From an uncultured Clostridiaceae bacterium (GTDB lineage: Bacteria; Bacillota; Clostridia; TANB77; CAG-508), in assembly GCA_948356915.1 (NCBI GenBank), contig CAOJCG010000001.1, positions 1 to 64,000 of the forward strand: a DNA stretch of 64,000 nucleotides. The letters are read 5' to 3'. This document shows positions 10,232 to 19,945 of the stretch, one piece after another (position 1 is the first letter of the stretch; each line of letters opens with the position of its first letter). The position numbers were made by a program, and so were the translations under genes. Under the pieces are notes generated by a model. It searched no databases, was not told the DNA's origin, and saw only the letters and a program-made list of their open reading frames with translations.

Positions 10232-10360
10232 AAACCATAGTTTCTATCTCGTATATATCTTTATAATGTATCATATAAGTATTAATATTACTTGTATCTT
10301 TTTCGTTAATTTCGAAAACTCTTCCACCCCTTAATTCATCTGTTCCATATTGTAATAGTA
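10232..10360 (-). pseudogene. Unidentified gene tail
   Basis: A start-less frame reads 'ILLQYGTDELRGGRVFEIN' and further to a stop at about 10232, with a stop just upstream. It looks like the decayed C-terminus of some protein. I do not recognise it. Confidence 0.3.
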
Positions 10361-10384
10361 TTTTTTAATTTTTCACAACAATTC

Positions 10385-10873
10385 TTATTTTAATAATTGC
10401 CTCAATATGTTATCAATATCTGGAAAAATGATATTTTTCATTCCGTGATTATATAAATTTAATACCTTATTTGCTTTACTTACTATTTCATTTTTTAGCC
10501 TATGTGATATAGTAATTTCAATTTTATTTTTAATATATTGACTTTGTATATATTTTTCTGTTACTGGAAACATATTTTGTATTAAAAATGTACTATATGT
10601 ATTTGCAACATATCCAAAAACTATTGTATCTATTGATGGTGTTTTTCCTAGTTTAATTTGCTTTTGGATTTTATTATCATATATGTTTTTATATTTACTA
10701 ATTTTGGTGCTGACTGGAATAAACCATATTATTTTATCATTTTCTTTACTTTTAAAACAATAATAGCATGGTCTTTTAATTCCATTTTCCTTATTCTTCA
10801 TTAATTCTGAATCTTTTATAATATTAAAAAAATTATCTTTTATAAAATAAAAATATCCTTCTTCTATTTTCAT
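10385..10873 (-). CDS. Type III toxin, CptN/ToxN-like endoribonuclease
   Basis: The 162-residue protein has features of the CptIN branch of type III toxins: 'GYFYFIKDNFF', 'RPCYYCFKS', 'IIWFIPVSTKISKYKNIY' and 'TIVFGYVANTYSTFLIQNM'. In this family the toxin cuts mRNA and is held inactive by a pseudoknotted repeat RNA. ATG 10873 follows AAGGA and is preferred to the upstream Met codons. The architecture supports the call: promoter, two 50-base repeats, a hairpin terminator, then the toxin. The family assignment is from memory of motifs. Confidence 0.75.
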   Translation of the reverse strand: MKIEEGYFYFIKDNFFNIIKDSELMKNKENGIKRPCYYCFKSKENDKIIWFIPVSTKISKYKNIYDNKIQKQIKLGKTPSIDTIVFGYVANTYSTFLIQNMFPVTEKYIQSQYIKNKIEITISHRLKNEIVSKANKVLNLYNHGMKNIIFPDIDNILRQLLK

Positions 10874-10897
10874 ATTTTTATCCTTATACACAATTTT

Positions 10898-10924
10898 GGG
10901 GCTTACTTAAAAAAGTAAACCCCC
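10898..10924 (-). terminator. Attenuating hairpin between antitoxin RNA and toxin gene
   Basis: GGGGCTTACTT pairs with AAGTAAACCCC around AAAA. In type III loci such a terminator lets most transcripts stop after the antitoxin and a few read through to the toxin. Confidence 0.65.
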
Positions 10925-10930
10925 ATTAAA

Positions 10931-11035
10931 ATTTATTCACTCTCTCATTTATAACTCGCTAAAGAGGCAGCGACAAACACATTTACTCACTCTCTCATTT
11001 ATAACTCGCTAAAGAGGCAGCGACAAACACATTTA
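10931..11035 (-). ncRNA. Type III antitoxin RNA repeats (CptI-like)
   Basis: Two direct repeats of 50 bases (10931-10980 and 10981-11030, one mismatch at the start) share CACTCTCTCATTTATAACTC and AAAGAGGCAGCGACAAACAC, with a partial third start. They lie between promoter and terminator just upstream of the toxin. CptI-type antitoxins are known to have about two repeats. Each unit should be cut by the toxin and fold into a pseudoknot. Confidence 0.72.
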
Positions 11036-11068
11036 TTAAAAACAATCATGTTCTTAATTATTATATAC

Positions 11069-11097
11069 ATAATAGCATAAAATATGTTACATGTCAA
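11069..11097 (-). promoter_or_regulatory. Sigma-A-type promoter for the toxin-antitoxin locus
   Basis: On the reverse strand a perfect TTGACA (11092-11097) is followed after exactly 17 bases by TATTAT (11069-11074), heading into the repeat RNA. Confidence 0.75.
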
Positions 11098-11112
11098 ATG
11101 CTTTTCTTACAA

Positions 11113-13083
11113 TTAATATTTAATCACCAACTTATCAAACTTACTATTTATATACTTTTCTAATTTCCCCATAAATTCTTCTGACTTTATTTCCTTATTT
11201 GCTACCATTTCTAAGCCCTTTTCCCAGCTTGCTGTTAGTTTTGGGTTTAGTATATCTGGCATTGATGAGTATACTACGTCGTAAATTGCTTCTCCCTTTA
11301 TTGTTGGGGTTACTATTTGTGTTTTTGTATTTATGGCTATGTAGTTTATTTTTTCCAGTTTTTTTATTATTTCTCCTCTTGTTGCACTTGTTCCTATTCC
11401 TGCACCTTTTATTTGTTCTCTTAGTTCTTCATCTTCTATTAGTTTTCCTGCGTTTTCCATTGCAAGTATTATTGAGCCTGAGTTGTACCTAGTTGGTGGA
11501 GTAGTTTCTGATTCTTTTATTTCATAATTTTGAACTTGTAATTCTTGTCCTTTTTTTAAGTGTACTAGAACCTCTAAGTTGTTTTCTTGTTCTTTTCCCT
11601 CTTGCTTTACTATATCCACATTTTCTGCTTCACTTGTGGACTTTTTTATTTCATTTTCTTTTTTAATAGGCTTTAATATTTCTAAATATCCTAAGTTTGT
11701 ACATACTTTGCCACTGCATGAAAATTTCTCTTTTTCGACATCGATATTTACTGATATTTTGTTATATTCTGCTGGTGGATAAAATATTGCCAAAAACCTT
11801 TTTACTATTAATTTATATATCTGTTTGTGTAAATCCTTTAATTTTTCATAGCTTTCAAAACCTTGACCTGTTGGAATTATTGCATAGTGGTCTGTTATTT
11901 TGCTATCATTTACATATTTTGTTTTTTCTAAACTTGTAGAATACTTGTGCTCTATCATTTTATTTATAAAGCCTTGAATTTCTTCATCGTTAAAGCCTTT
12001 TGCTAGTCCATTTAAGTTTTTCTTTATTTCCTTTGCTACTGCTGTTGAAAGTACCCTTGCATCTGTTCTTGGGTATGTAACTAGTTTTTGCTCATATAAA
12101 TTTTGCACTATTTCTAGTGTTTCATCTGGCTTTATTTTAAACCTTTTACTACATTCATTTTGAAGTTCTGCTAAGTTAAATAGTAATGGTGCATTTTCTT
12201 TTTGTTTTGATTTTTTTATTTCTTCTATAACTGCTTTTTTGCCTTGAAGTGATATTATGAATTCTTTGCTATCAACTTCTTTTTTGAAACCTGTTTCATT
12301 ATAAAGTTTTGGGCTTTCATACATTTTTGAAGTTTCGCTTACTTTCCATTCTGCTTTAAATGTTTTCCCTTCTTCTCCAAATTCTCCCACAATTTTATAA
12401 AATGGTGTTTTTACAAAGTTTCTAATTTCTCTTTCACGTACTACTACCATTCCAAGTACACATGTCATTACACGCCCCACTGAAATGGAAGCTCTATCTT
12501 CATTTATTTTTTTCGCAATATTTCTTCCATATATTATAGAAAGCAACCTTGAAAAATTTATTCCTATTAAATAGTCTTCTTTTGCTCTTAAATATGCTGA
12601 ATCTGATAAACTATCATATTCTGAAGAGTCCTTTGCTTCTTTTATTCCTCTTAATATTTCTTCTTCTGTTTGTGAATCTATCCATACTCTTTTTATTTTG
12701 GCATTTGGATTTGGTTTAGCCATCATAAATACAAGCCTTTGAATATATTCTCCTTCACGACCAGAGTCACCTGCATTATAAATCTCGGCTACATCTTCTC
12801 TTTGCAAAAGACTTTTTACTATATTAAATTGTTTTTCAACTGCTGGTATAATTTCATACTTCCATTCTTTAGGCATAAAAGGAAGTGTGTCTAGTCTCCA
12901 AAGTTTTAGTTTTTCATCATATTTTTCAGGGTATGACATTGTTACTAAGTGACCAACACACCAAGTTATTATCCATTCTTCTGACTCTAAATATCCATCT
13001 TTTCTAGTCGTATTTAATTTAAGTGCTTTGCTAAACTGCATAGCTACTGATGGCTTTTCTGTAATTAATAATTTTTTTTGCAT
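11113..13083 (-). CDS. topB: DNA topoisomerase III
   Basis: A type IA topoisomerase of about 656 residues. It has the TOPRIM start 'KLLITEKPSVAMQFSKAL', the acidic 'NAGDSGREGEYIQRLVF', and the active-site tyrosine in 'LVTYPRTDARVLS'. It relaxes and decatenates DNA by single-strand passage. ATG 13083 with AGGATG upstream is a better start than 13152. No zinc-finger tail is present, as usual for TopB. It may be a chromosomal copy or element-borne. Confidence 0.92.
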   Translation of the reverse strand: MQKKLLITEKPSVAMQFSKALKLNTTRKDGYLESEEWIITWCVGHLVTMSYPEKYDEKLKLWRLDTLPFMPKEWKYEIIPAVEKQFNIVKSLLQREDVAEIYNAGDSGREGEYIQRLVFMMAKPNPNAKIKRVWIDSQTEEEILRGIKEAKDSSEYDSLSDSAYLRAKEDYLIGINFSRLLSIIYGRNIAKKINEDRASISVGRVMTCVLGMVVVREREIRNFVKTPFYKIVGEFGEEGKTFKAEWKVSETSKMYESPKLYNETGFKKEVDSKEFIISLQGKKAVIEEIKKSKQKENAPLLFNLAELQNECSKRFKIKPDETLEIVQNLYEQKLVTYPRTDARVLSTAVAKEIKKNLNGLAKGFNDEEIQGFINKMIEHKYSTSLEKTKYVNDSKITDHYAIIPTGQGFESYEKLKDLHKQIYKLIVKRFLAIFYPPAEYNKISVNIDVEKEKFSCSGKVCTNLGYLEILKPIKKENEIKKSTSEAENVDIVKQEGKEQENNLEVLVHLKKGQELQVQNYEIKESETTPPTRYNSGSIILAMENAGKLIEDEELREQIKGAGIGTSATRGEIIKKLEKINYIAINTKTQIVTPTIKGEAIYDVVYSSMPDILNPKLTASWEKGLEMVANKEIKSEEFMGKLEKYINSKFDKLVIKY

Positions 13084-13230
13084 CTTCTTACATCCTTTGC
13101 TTCTGTCAATAGGGACGGAGCTATTTGACAATATTATTGTCAAAAGGGACAATCCTTATAATTTTTATATTGAAAGGGTGTCCCTTTTGGTAAAAATTTT
13201 CGAAAAAGGGGCGTCCCTTTTAGTCTACTT
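13084..13230. repeat. Intergenic AAAGGGAC-type repeats
   Basis: The spacer contains several direct and inverted copies of AAAAGGGAC/GTCCCTTTT (about 13105-13225). The same word recurs at 19860-19920 and 26010. It is a lineage-specific intergenic repeat that can form hairpins. Confidence 0.5.
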
Positions 13231-14091
13231 TTAGTCTATTTTTATTATATCAATTTCTGATGTTACATTGTTATTTCCATATGGGTATAGTATATATATT
13301 TGCCCGTTTTCACCTATGAAAAATGTGCTTACATTATCTGTTATATACATTGCATTGTTTATATCTCTTTTATATACTATTTGACCTGTTGCTTCTGCAA
13401 TTTCTTCTGCTTGTTTACTTGCTTCTTTTACTTGTCTTTCTATTTTTTTGTTTACATCTCTTGTTTTTATATTTTCCTTTTCTAGTATTTCATTTAATGT
13501 TACTTTTTTGTTTGTTTCTATGTCATAGTTATATGTTTGTACTATTATTCTTTGTGGGCTGTTTCCTTCTTTTAATGTAGATTTTATAACTAATGATAAT
13601 ATATTTTCATTTAAATATGCTACATATTCAACATTATATATTGTATATTTTTTTAAATTATCAACATTCATAAATATGTTGCTTGCTTTATCTGCAAATA
13701 TTGATTGTGTTGTACTATTGTATTCATCTGCAACTTCACTTTGTATATTAAATGCTGGAAGTTTTAAGTCTACACTATATTTGCCTTCAATATCTTCTTG
13801 AACATTATATGCTGAATATATTATATCTTGTCCTTCTAATCCTTTTAATTTTGTTACTCCTGATGTACTATATCCTTGTGTATAAATACTATTTGTGAAT
13901 AATTTATTAAATTCTAATATTAAATTTTCTGGGTTATCTATATTTGGTTCATCTTCTATATTATTTGTTATCTCATTTAATTTACTTTCTTTTACTATTT
14001 TTTTTGAAAATATTTGATAATAGACACCTAATATTATTGCAACTACACATATTATACTTATTATTATATACATTATATTTCTACTTTTCAT
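13231..14091 (-). CDS. Membrane-anchored RsiV/DUF3298-like protein
   Basis: A 286-residue protein with one N-terminal membrane helix (about 5-27) and an extracellular domain. The domain includes 'YTIYNVEYVAYLNENILSL' and a later 'YNYDIETNKKVTLNEIL', typical of the DUF4163/DUF3298 fold found in RsiV-like and secreted proteins. Function unknown, possibly sensing at the cell surface. No CGG codon. Confidence 0.6.
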   Translation of the reverse strand: MKSRNIMYIIISIICVVAIILGVYYQIFSKKIVKESKLNEITNNIEDEPNIDNPENLILEFNKLFTNSIYTQGYSTSGVTKLKGLEGQDIIYSAYNVQEDIEGKYSVDLKLPAFNIQSEVADEYNSTTQSIFADKASNIFMNVDNLKKYTIYNVEYVAYLNENILSLVIKSTLKEGNSPQRIIVQTYNYDIETNKKVTLNEILEKENIKTRDVNKKIERQVKEASKQAEEIAEATGQIVYKRDINNAMYITDNVSTFFIGENGQIYILYPYGNNNVTSEIDIIKID

Positions 14092-14187
14092 ATAATTAAT
14101 CTCCTTTTGCTTTTTCCTTAATAGTATTATATCATTTGAATATTTCTATTTCAATATTTTTTATAATAATACTACTCAATTTTTATA

Positions 14188-14233
14188 ATTTTTCTTTTGC
14201 GAATTATGACATTTTTCTTTTGCGAATTATGAC
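14188..14233. repeat. Tandem repeat upstream of the 14318 gene
   Basis: Two adjacent copies of about 22 bases ending CTTTTGCGAATTATGACAT, located in the promoter region and possibly an operator pair. Confidence 0.55.
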
Positions 14234-14317
14234 ATAATATATTTACAAAATATATTTTTTATGGTATACTAACGTTGTTTTTATAGTATTATAATAAATC
14301 AAGGAGGTAAATACCTA

Positions 14318-16531
14318 ATGATGATGAATGAAAAATTAATTAAAGGAAGTAAAATTTGGCGGAACTCAGAACTAAATATTGGTATTCAGTTTGAAACAAA
14401 TTATGTACTTGGCAGTGAGTATAATTTAACAGAAGCCATTGAGAAAGTTGAAAATGGTTTTCTAAATAATGATCTTAAAGCTGACCTTAAAAGTCTTTTA
14501 GAAACATTTTTATCTCATAAGAAGATATTGGAGCAAAAACTAAATATTGAAAATCTGTTTATTAATGAAAATTTGATTTATTCATACTTAACTGCTTACT
14601 ACGATTTACTAGCAATATTTATGTTTAAAGACGAGCATTTATTTAAAGATAAAAGCTCATTAGCTATACTAAATAATATTTTGTATTTTGGTTATGATCC
14701 TGAAAGTCAGGAATTTAGCGTTTATTCTCCTCTTGTATTAAATTTAGTTTATAAATTAAAGAAACTATTTGAGCAATATGGACCGCAAATACAAAAGTCA
14801 GGAACAAATAAGCTTTTAGAATCAATTTATTTTCACAATATTTTGAACTATGTTCAAAGAAGTATGGGATATTCTATTCGTGATGAAAAACAACAAAAAC
14901 TTTTTGCAACACCTACCATTCACATTAGTGATAATAGTTTAAAATTATCTTTTAGTGTAAACTCTGTTTCTGAAATTGATAGTTTTAAATCATTAGACTG
15001 TAGGGAAGTTGCTGAAGAAACTCTACGTGAATTAAATGCTTTTTTAGAAGATGAGAAAAACATAACTTCTCACAACGAAGAAATTGAATTTAAAGTAGCA
15101 ATACTTGGAAACTTCGAATTTAAATATCTAAAAGAAGAATTTGATTTTCATTTAAAGAATTCTGTAAATGAGGAAGTACAAAAAATTATGAATAGCTCTA
15201 AAATTCATATTCTTATTGAACAGTATGCTAGTAAACCTACAGAAAATATGGAAACTAAAATATGTTTGAGCTCTAATATTGATGTAACTATTCATTATTG
15301 TAATGAATTACATCGTACTTTAGAAAATACTAAGCAACTTAAAGAAATTTTTGAGTTACATCAAGTAGTAATATTTGCAGACTGTGCAGATTTTTATGAT
15401 ATTATCCCTTCTTTCACAGGTTATTCTTCTGGCAATTTAAAACAACGTTTTGCATTTTGTGCTAGTTTTAGTGACCTTGCTTCAGAAGCTAAATATGGTT
15501 CAAATATGCTAGATTATCTATATGTAAATATGGTAACTGCTAATACTTTTATTTTGAAACAATATGGGCAAGATTCAACAACTTTAAACTGTACTGTATT
15601 AGACTTTTGTGCTAATATTATTCCTAAAAATTACTCACTAGGAAAATTTTCTACAATGTATATAGGTACTTCTAAAGCTTCTTATCATGATATTAAATTT
15701 TCCGAGAAGAAACTATTGAATTATTGTTCTGCGTCCTATATCAACGATTTTAGAATTAGTACTAAACTTCCAAATGCCACTGACTTTCCTGCATTTAATC
15801 AATATGGTCAGTACATTGCAATTAATATGTGGCAACTTATTGAGGTTTTTGGTACAGAAACATTAAAAGAGCATATGGAATATATCCTTGACACTGAGTT
15901 ACAAATGGATTCTCTCTTTTCAGAATTCCATGATAAATACTTATATTTAGATTATAGTAATTTTAGCTCTCAGCCTGTAAAGTTACTCTATAAAGAAGAA
16001 GATCGATTTTATATTGAAGCACCAATTCTTCCCCTAATAGAAAATATATTGCATGGGATACCAGGTACTTTGCTATTTAATATGTCTAAAAGGTATCTAT
16101 CTTATATTCTATATCATAATTCACAAAGCATGGCGGATTTACTTTTTACTTACCTATTTTTTGAAACAAGTTCAATATCTTTAAACTTAGAAGTACTATC
16201 AAAGGACTTAAAAAAAGAAATTAGTAATTCAATTTCTTCTGAAAAGGATTTGATTTTGAATGCTCTACTAAGCTATCGTTGGTCTAGCTATTATCGTAAG
16301 CATATAGAAAAGCCAACTGCTTCTAAAGCCATAGATGCTTGTAATCAAATTGGATATAATTATTCAGATTGTTATTACTATATATCAAGTAAAAAAGATC
16401 CAATGAAGGATTTTTATTACTCTATGCTAAGTATAAAAGATCCAATGCAGTATGAAAAATTAAAAAAGGACGTAGAGGTACGTCGTCGTTCAATAAACAC
16501 TCCTTGTTCTTTTTCTTTATGGCCCATATAG
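14318..16531 (+). CDS. Large protein of unknown function with an early in-frame CGG
   Basis: A 737-codon frame begins with ATGATGATG behind AAGGAGGT. I recognise no domain: no signal peptide, no clear membrane helices, acidic and helical in composition. Codon 15 is CGG (14360-14362). If read by the +1 shift proposed here it would stop after 'GTQN', so a full-length product needs CGG as Arg, a downstream start, or low shift efficiency. Base composition is host-like, unlike most other genes with unshifted CGG. It has its own terminator and precedes clpE. Confidence 0.7.
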   Translation: MMMNEKLIKGSKIWRNSELNIGIQFETNYVLGSEYNLTEAIEKVENGFLNNDLKADLKSLLETFLSHKKILEQKLNIENLFINENLIYSYLTAYYDLLAIFMFKDEHLFKDKSSLAILNNILYFGYDPESQEFSVYSPLVLNLVYKLKKLFEQYGPQIQKSGTNKLLESIYFHNILNYVQRSMGYSIRDEKQQKLFATPTIHISDNSLKLSFSVNSVSEIDSFKSLDCREVAEETLRELNAFLEDEKNITSHNEEIEFKVAILGNFEFKYLKEEFDFHLKNSVNEEVQKIMNSSKIHILIEQYASKPTENMETKICLSSNIDVTIHYCNELHRTLENTKQLKEIFELHQVVIFADCADFYDIIPSFTGYSSGNLKQRFAFCASFSDLASEAKYGSNMLDYLYVNMVTANTFILKQYGQDSTTLNCTVLDFCANIIPKNYSLGKFSTMYIGTSKASYHDIKFSEKKLLNYCSASYINDFRISTKLPNATDFPAFNQYGQYIAINMWQLIEVFGTETLKEHMEYILDTELQMDSLFSEFHDKYLYLDYSNFSSQPVKLLYKEEDRFYIEAPILPLIENILHGIPGTLLFNMSKRYLSYILYHNSQSMADLLFTYLFFETSSISLNLEVLSKDLKKEISNSISSEKDLILNALLSYRWSSYYRKHIEKPTASKAIDACNQIGYNYSDCYYYISSKKDPMKDFYYSMLSIKDPMQYEKLKKDVEVRRRSINTPCSFSLWPI

Positions 16532-16560
16532 AAGTTTAGTACTATTGATATCATATAAAC

Positions 16561-16595
16561 AAAATAAGGAAGTTTTTTAAAAACTTCCTTATTTT
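16561..16595 (+). terminator. Terminator of the 14318 gene
   Basis: A perfect stem AAAATAAGGAAGTTTTT with its complement, followed by a T-rich run. Confidence 0.85.
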
Positions 16596-16689
16596 GTTTT
16601 GCATTTTTATGCCTCATTTTATTTGACTATTCCGTACTTTTAGTGTATTATATAATTGTTAAATTTTAATTAAAGGAGTATTTACAAAT

Positions 16690-19015
16690 ATGTTATGTTC
16701 AATATGTAATAAAAACACAGCTGTTATTTTTGTTAATAAACAGCTTCCAGATAAAAGTTTTGCAACTGAGGGCTTGTGCTATGACTGTGCTAAGAAAAAG
16801 GGTATTAACCCATTAGAGGCACTTACTAAGCAAGCTAATTTATCTGAAGAAGATATGAAAGATATGGCAAATCAAATTGAAAGTATGTTTAAAGATATGT
16901 CTGATAATATAGATTTAGATTCTATAGCTTATATGGAATCTGGTGAAAATGAATTTGATGATAATGGTGAAATTCCAAGTGGTGCCATTCCTTTAGGTTC
17001 TATTTTTTCTAATATGTTTGGAATGAAGAATAATTCGGAAGGGGCTGATTCTTCTACTTCTTCTAAAAAGAAAGTTAAAGTTAACCAAAAAACTAAGGAT
17101 AAAAAGAAAAAGGCTTTAGATACTTTTGGTACAAACTTAACATTTAAAGCTAGAAATAATGAAATTGATGCTGTTGTTGGAAGAAATAGGGAAATTCAAA
17201 GGATTGTTCAAATTTTAAATAGACGTTCTAAAAATAACCCTTGTTTAATTGGTGAACCTGGTGTTGGTAAAACTGCTATTGCTCAAGGTTTAGCAATTAA
17301 AATTGCTGAGCGGTAAGGTTCCTGCTAAGCTTTTAAATAAAGAGGTTTATCTACTTGATATGACTGCTGTTATAGCAGGTACACAGTTTAGAGGTCAATT
17401 TGAAGCTAGAATGAAATCTATTATTGATGAATGTAAATCTTTAGGTAATATAATTTTAGTTATTGATGAAATTCACAACATTATAGGTGCTGGTGATGGC
17501 GAACATTCTATGAATGCTGCAAATATTTTAAAACCTTCACTTTCTAATGGCGAAATTCAATTAATTGGTACTACTACTTTAAAAGAATATAGAAAATATA
17601 TTGAAAAAGATAGTGCACTAGAGAGAAGATTCCAACCCGTCGTAGTTGAAGAACCTTCTATTACAGATTCTATTGATATTTTGGAAGGTATAAAAAAATA
17701 TTATGAGGAATTCCACAAAGTTAAAATTTCAACAGATGTTATTAAACAAACAGTTATAATGTCTGAAAAATATATTCATGATAGGTTTTTACCAGATAAA
17801 GCAATAGATATATTAGACGAAGCTTGTTCAAGAATTAACTTAAATAACAAAGATTTATATGAATTAGAAGTATTAAAAAATGAACTTGTAAAAGTTCAAG
17901 AAGAAAAAGAGTTAGCAGCTAATGCTGATTCAACTGAAGATTATAAAAAAGCAGCCGAATTAAAGGCTAAAGAATGTTCTTTAACAGAAAAAATAGAAAA
18001 AATAAATAAAGAACTTAAATTAAAAGAGTTAACTGTTCAAGATATTGCAGAAGTAATAGAACATTGGACTAAAATACCTGTTACAAAAATAACTGAAGAA
18101 GAAACGTATAAACTTTTACATTTAGAGCAAAATCTACATAAGAGAGTTATAGGTCAAGAAGAAGCTTTAGAAAGTGTTTCTCGTGCAATTAGAAGAAATA
18201 GAGCAGGTTTAAAAAGTACTAAAAGACCACCTTCTTTTATTTTTGTTGGTCCAACAGGTGTTGGTAAAACTGAAGCTTCAAAAGCTATTGCCTATGAAAT
18301 GTTTGGAAATGAAAATTCTATAATAAGGGTAGATATGAGTGAATATATGGAAAGTCATTCTACTTCAAAGTTAATAGGTTCACCTCCAGGTTATGTAGGT
18401 TATGATGATGCAGGTCAATTAACTGAAAAAGTTAAGAGAAACCCATATTCTATTGTACTACTTGACGAAATTGAAAAGGCTCACCCTGATGTATTTAATA
18501 TTTTACTTCAAGTTTTAGATGATGGAAGGCTAACTGATAACCAAGGAAATACTGTAAGCTTTGAAAATACCATTATTATTATGACATCTAATGCAGGTTC
18601 TAACTTAAATACTAATTCAATTGGTTTTGGAGCAGCATCTAACATAAACAAAAATAAAATATTAGATGCCCTAAAAGATACATTTAGACCTGAGTTTTTA
18701 AATAGAGTAGATGAAATAGTTGTATTTAACCCATTAAATAATAGTGAATTAATACAAATAGTTGATTTAATGCTTCTTGACACTTCTAAGGCTTTAGATG
18801 ATAAAAACATAATAATGAATGTTACTAAGGAAGCTAAAAACTGGCTTTTAGAGAAAGGAACTGACTTAAAATATGGTGCAAGGCCTTTAAGAAGAGCTAT
18901 TCAAAGATATGTTGAAGATGAGCTTTCTGATATGATTTTGAAAGGCGAACTAAAGAATGGTGAAAATGTAAGTATTGATGTTGTAAATGATAACTTAGAT
19001 TTTTCTGTAATTTAA
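16690..19015 (+). CDS. clpE: ClpE-type AAA+ unfoldase, joined through a CGG +1 shift
   Basis: A two-domain Clp ATPase that feeds substrates to ClpP. The N-terminal CxxC pair ('LCSIC' and 'LCYDC', residues 2-33) is the zinc finger typical of ClpE. Walker A 'GEPGVGKT' is at 188-195. The first frame ends 'LAIKIAE' then CGG TAA at 17311-17316. Skipping C reads GGT AAG, giving Gly208 and the conserved '[17 protein letters not shown]'. The second frame carries '[12 protein letters not shown]', the second Walker A 'GPTGVGKTE' and a Clp C-terminal domain. The total is about 774 residues. Confidence 0.95.
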
Positions 19016-19037
19016 AGTTTATTAATTTTATTTGTAA

Positions 19038-19140
19038 TGTAGGAGCGATTAGCAATCGCCCACTCTTCGAAGGCTTTGTTTAAAATCTATTTTTAGCAAT
19101 TTCGTTGGAGCTACGGGCGATTAATAATCTCTCGTACATT
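19038..19140. repeat. Intergenic palindromic repeat (GTAGG-GCGATTAGCAATCGCC family)
   Basis: GTAGGAGCGATTAGCAATCGCC and a partly degenerate inverted copy ending CTCTCGTACATTAC frame about 100 bases. The same family occurs at 27430-27540. It looks like a REP/MITE-type element. Confidence 0.6.
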
Positions 19141-19228
19141 ACAAACAATATTAATTAATACTGTAAAATTTAAAACACAATAATAATTGTAGAACAGATA
19201 TTTATTTAATATCTAATAGGAGGAACTT

Positions 19229-19837
19229 ATGAAGAAAATAAAAAACTGGTGCAGACATATACCAAATGCATTAACAATTTTAAGGTTTATATTAATACCT
19301 TTTATTGTTTTAAGTATAGTAGACGAGAATTATATAGAAGCTTTTATATTTTTGACAGTATCTGGTCTTACTGATATATTAGATGGTTTTATAGCTAGAA
19401 AATTTAATTTTATAACTAACTTTGGAAAGCTAATAGACCCTTTGGCAGACAAAACAACACAAATAGCTATTTTAGTTACTTTAGCTTTAAAGGATATTAT
19501 CCCTATGTGGATTTTAATGATAGTATTTATTAAAGAATTTGTTATGATAGCTGGTGCTTCATTCCTTTATGGAAAGGAACTTGTAGTATCTAGTAAATGG
19601 TATGGTAAGCTTGCAACTGTATTATTTTATTTAGCAATTGTATCTTCTTTTATTATAAAATATGTAGATGCAACCTCTTTACTTCCAGAGGATACCTTTA
19701 GCTTCGTTCCTCATTTTGATATTTACATTTATTACTTAGCATTAATTGCAACTGTATTTTCTTTAGTAATGTATTATATAACGTTTTATAAGCAAGGTTA
19801 TTTGAAAAAAGAAAATTTAAAAATTGAAGAAAAATAA
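19229..19837 (+). CDS. pgsA: CDP-diacylglycerol--glycerol-3-phosphate 3-phosphatidyltransferase
   Basis: An integral membrane enzyme making phosphatidylglycerol phosphate. The CDP-alcohol phosphotransferase signature is in 'DILDGFIARK...GKLIDPLADK', matching D-x2-DG-x2-AR-x8-G-x3-D-x3-D with one residue of variation. The protein has about 202 residues and 5-6 hydrophobic segments, which is normal for PgsA. AGGAGG precedes ATG 19229. It is monocistronic, ending in a very long hairpin. Confidence 0.92.
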   Translation: MKKIKNWCRHIPNALTILRFILIPFIVLSIVDENYIEAFIFLTVSGLTDILDGFIARKFNFITNFGKLIDPLADKTTQIAILVTLALKDIIPMWILMIVFIKEFVMIAGASFLYGKELVVSSKWYGKLATVLFYLAIVSSFIIKYVDATSLLPEDTFSFVPHFDIYIYYLALIATVFSLVMYYITFYKQGYLKKENLKIEEK

Positions 19838-19945
19838 AAGAGGCTGTAAAAAAAGTAAGTCAAAAGGGACGGAGGAAATTGACACTCCTCGAGGTGTCAA
19901 TTTCCTCCGTCCCTTTTGACTTACTTTTTTTACAGCCTCTTTTAT
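19836..19945. repeat. 110-base near-perfect inverted repeat, shared terminator
   Basis: Arms of about 50 bp (starting AATAAAAGAGGCTGTAAAAA) meet at CCTCGAGG. Each arm contains the AAAAGGGACGGAGG word. It lies between convergent genes and overlaps the ends of both. It is likely a MITE-like insertion that now terminates transcription both ways. Confidence 0.75.

Noticed and set aside
10931..11035. CRISPR array
   Set aside because: Only two adjacent 50-base repeats with no spacers, and next to a type III toxin gene.
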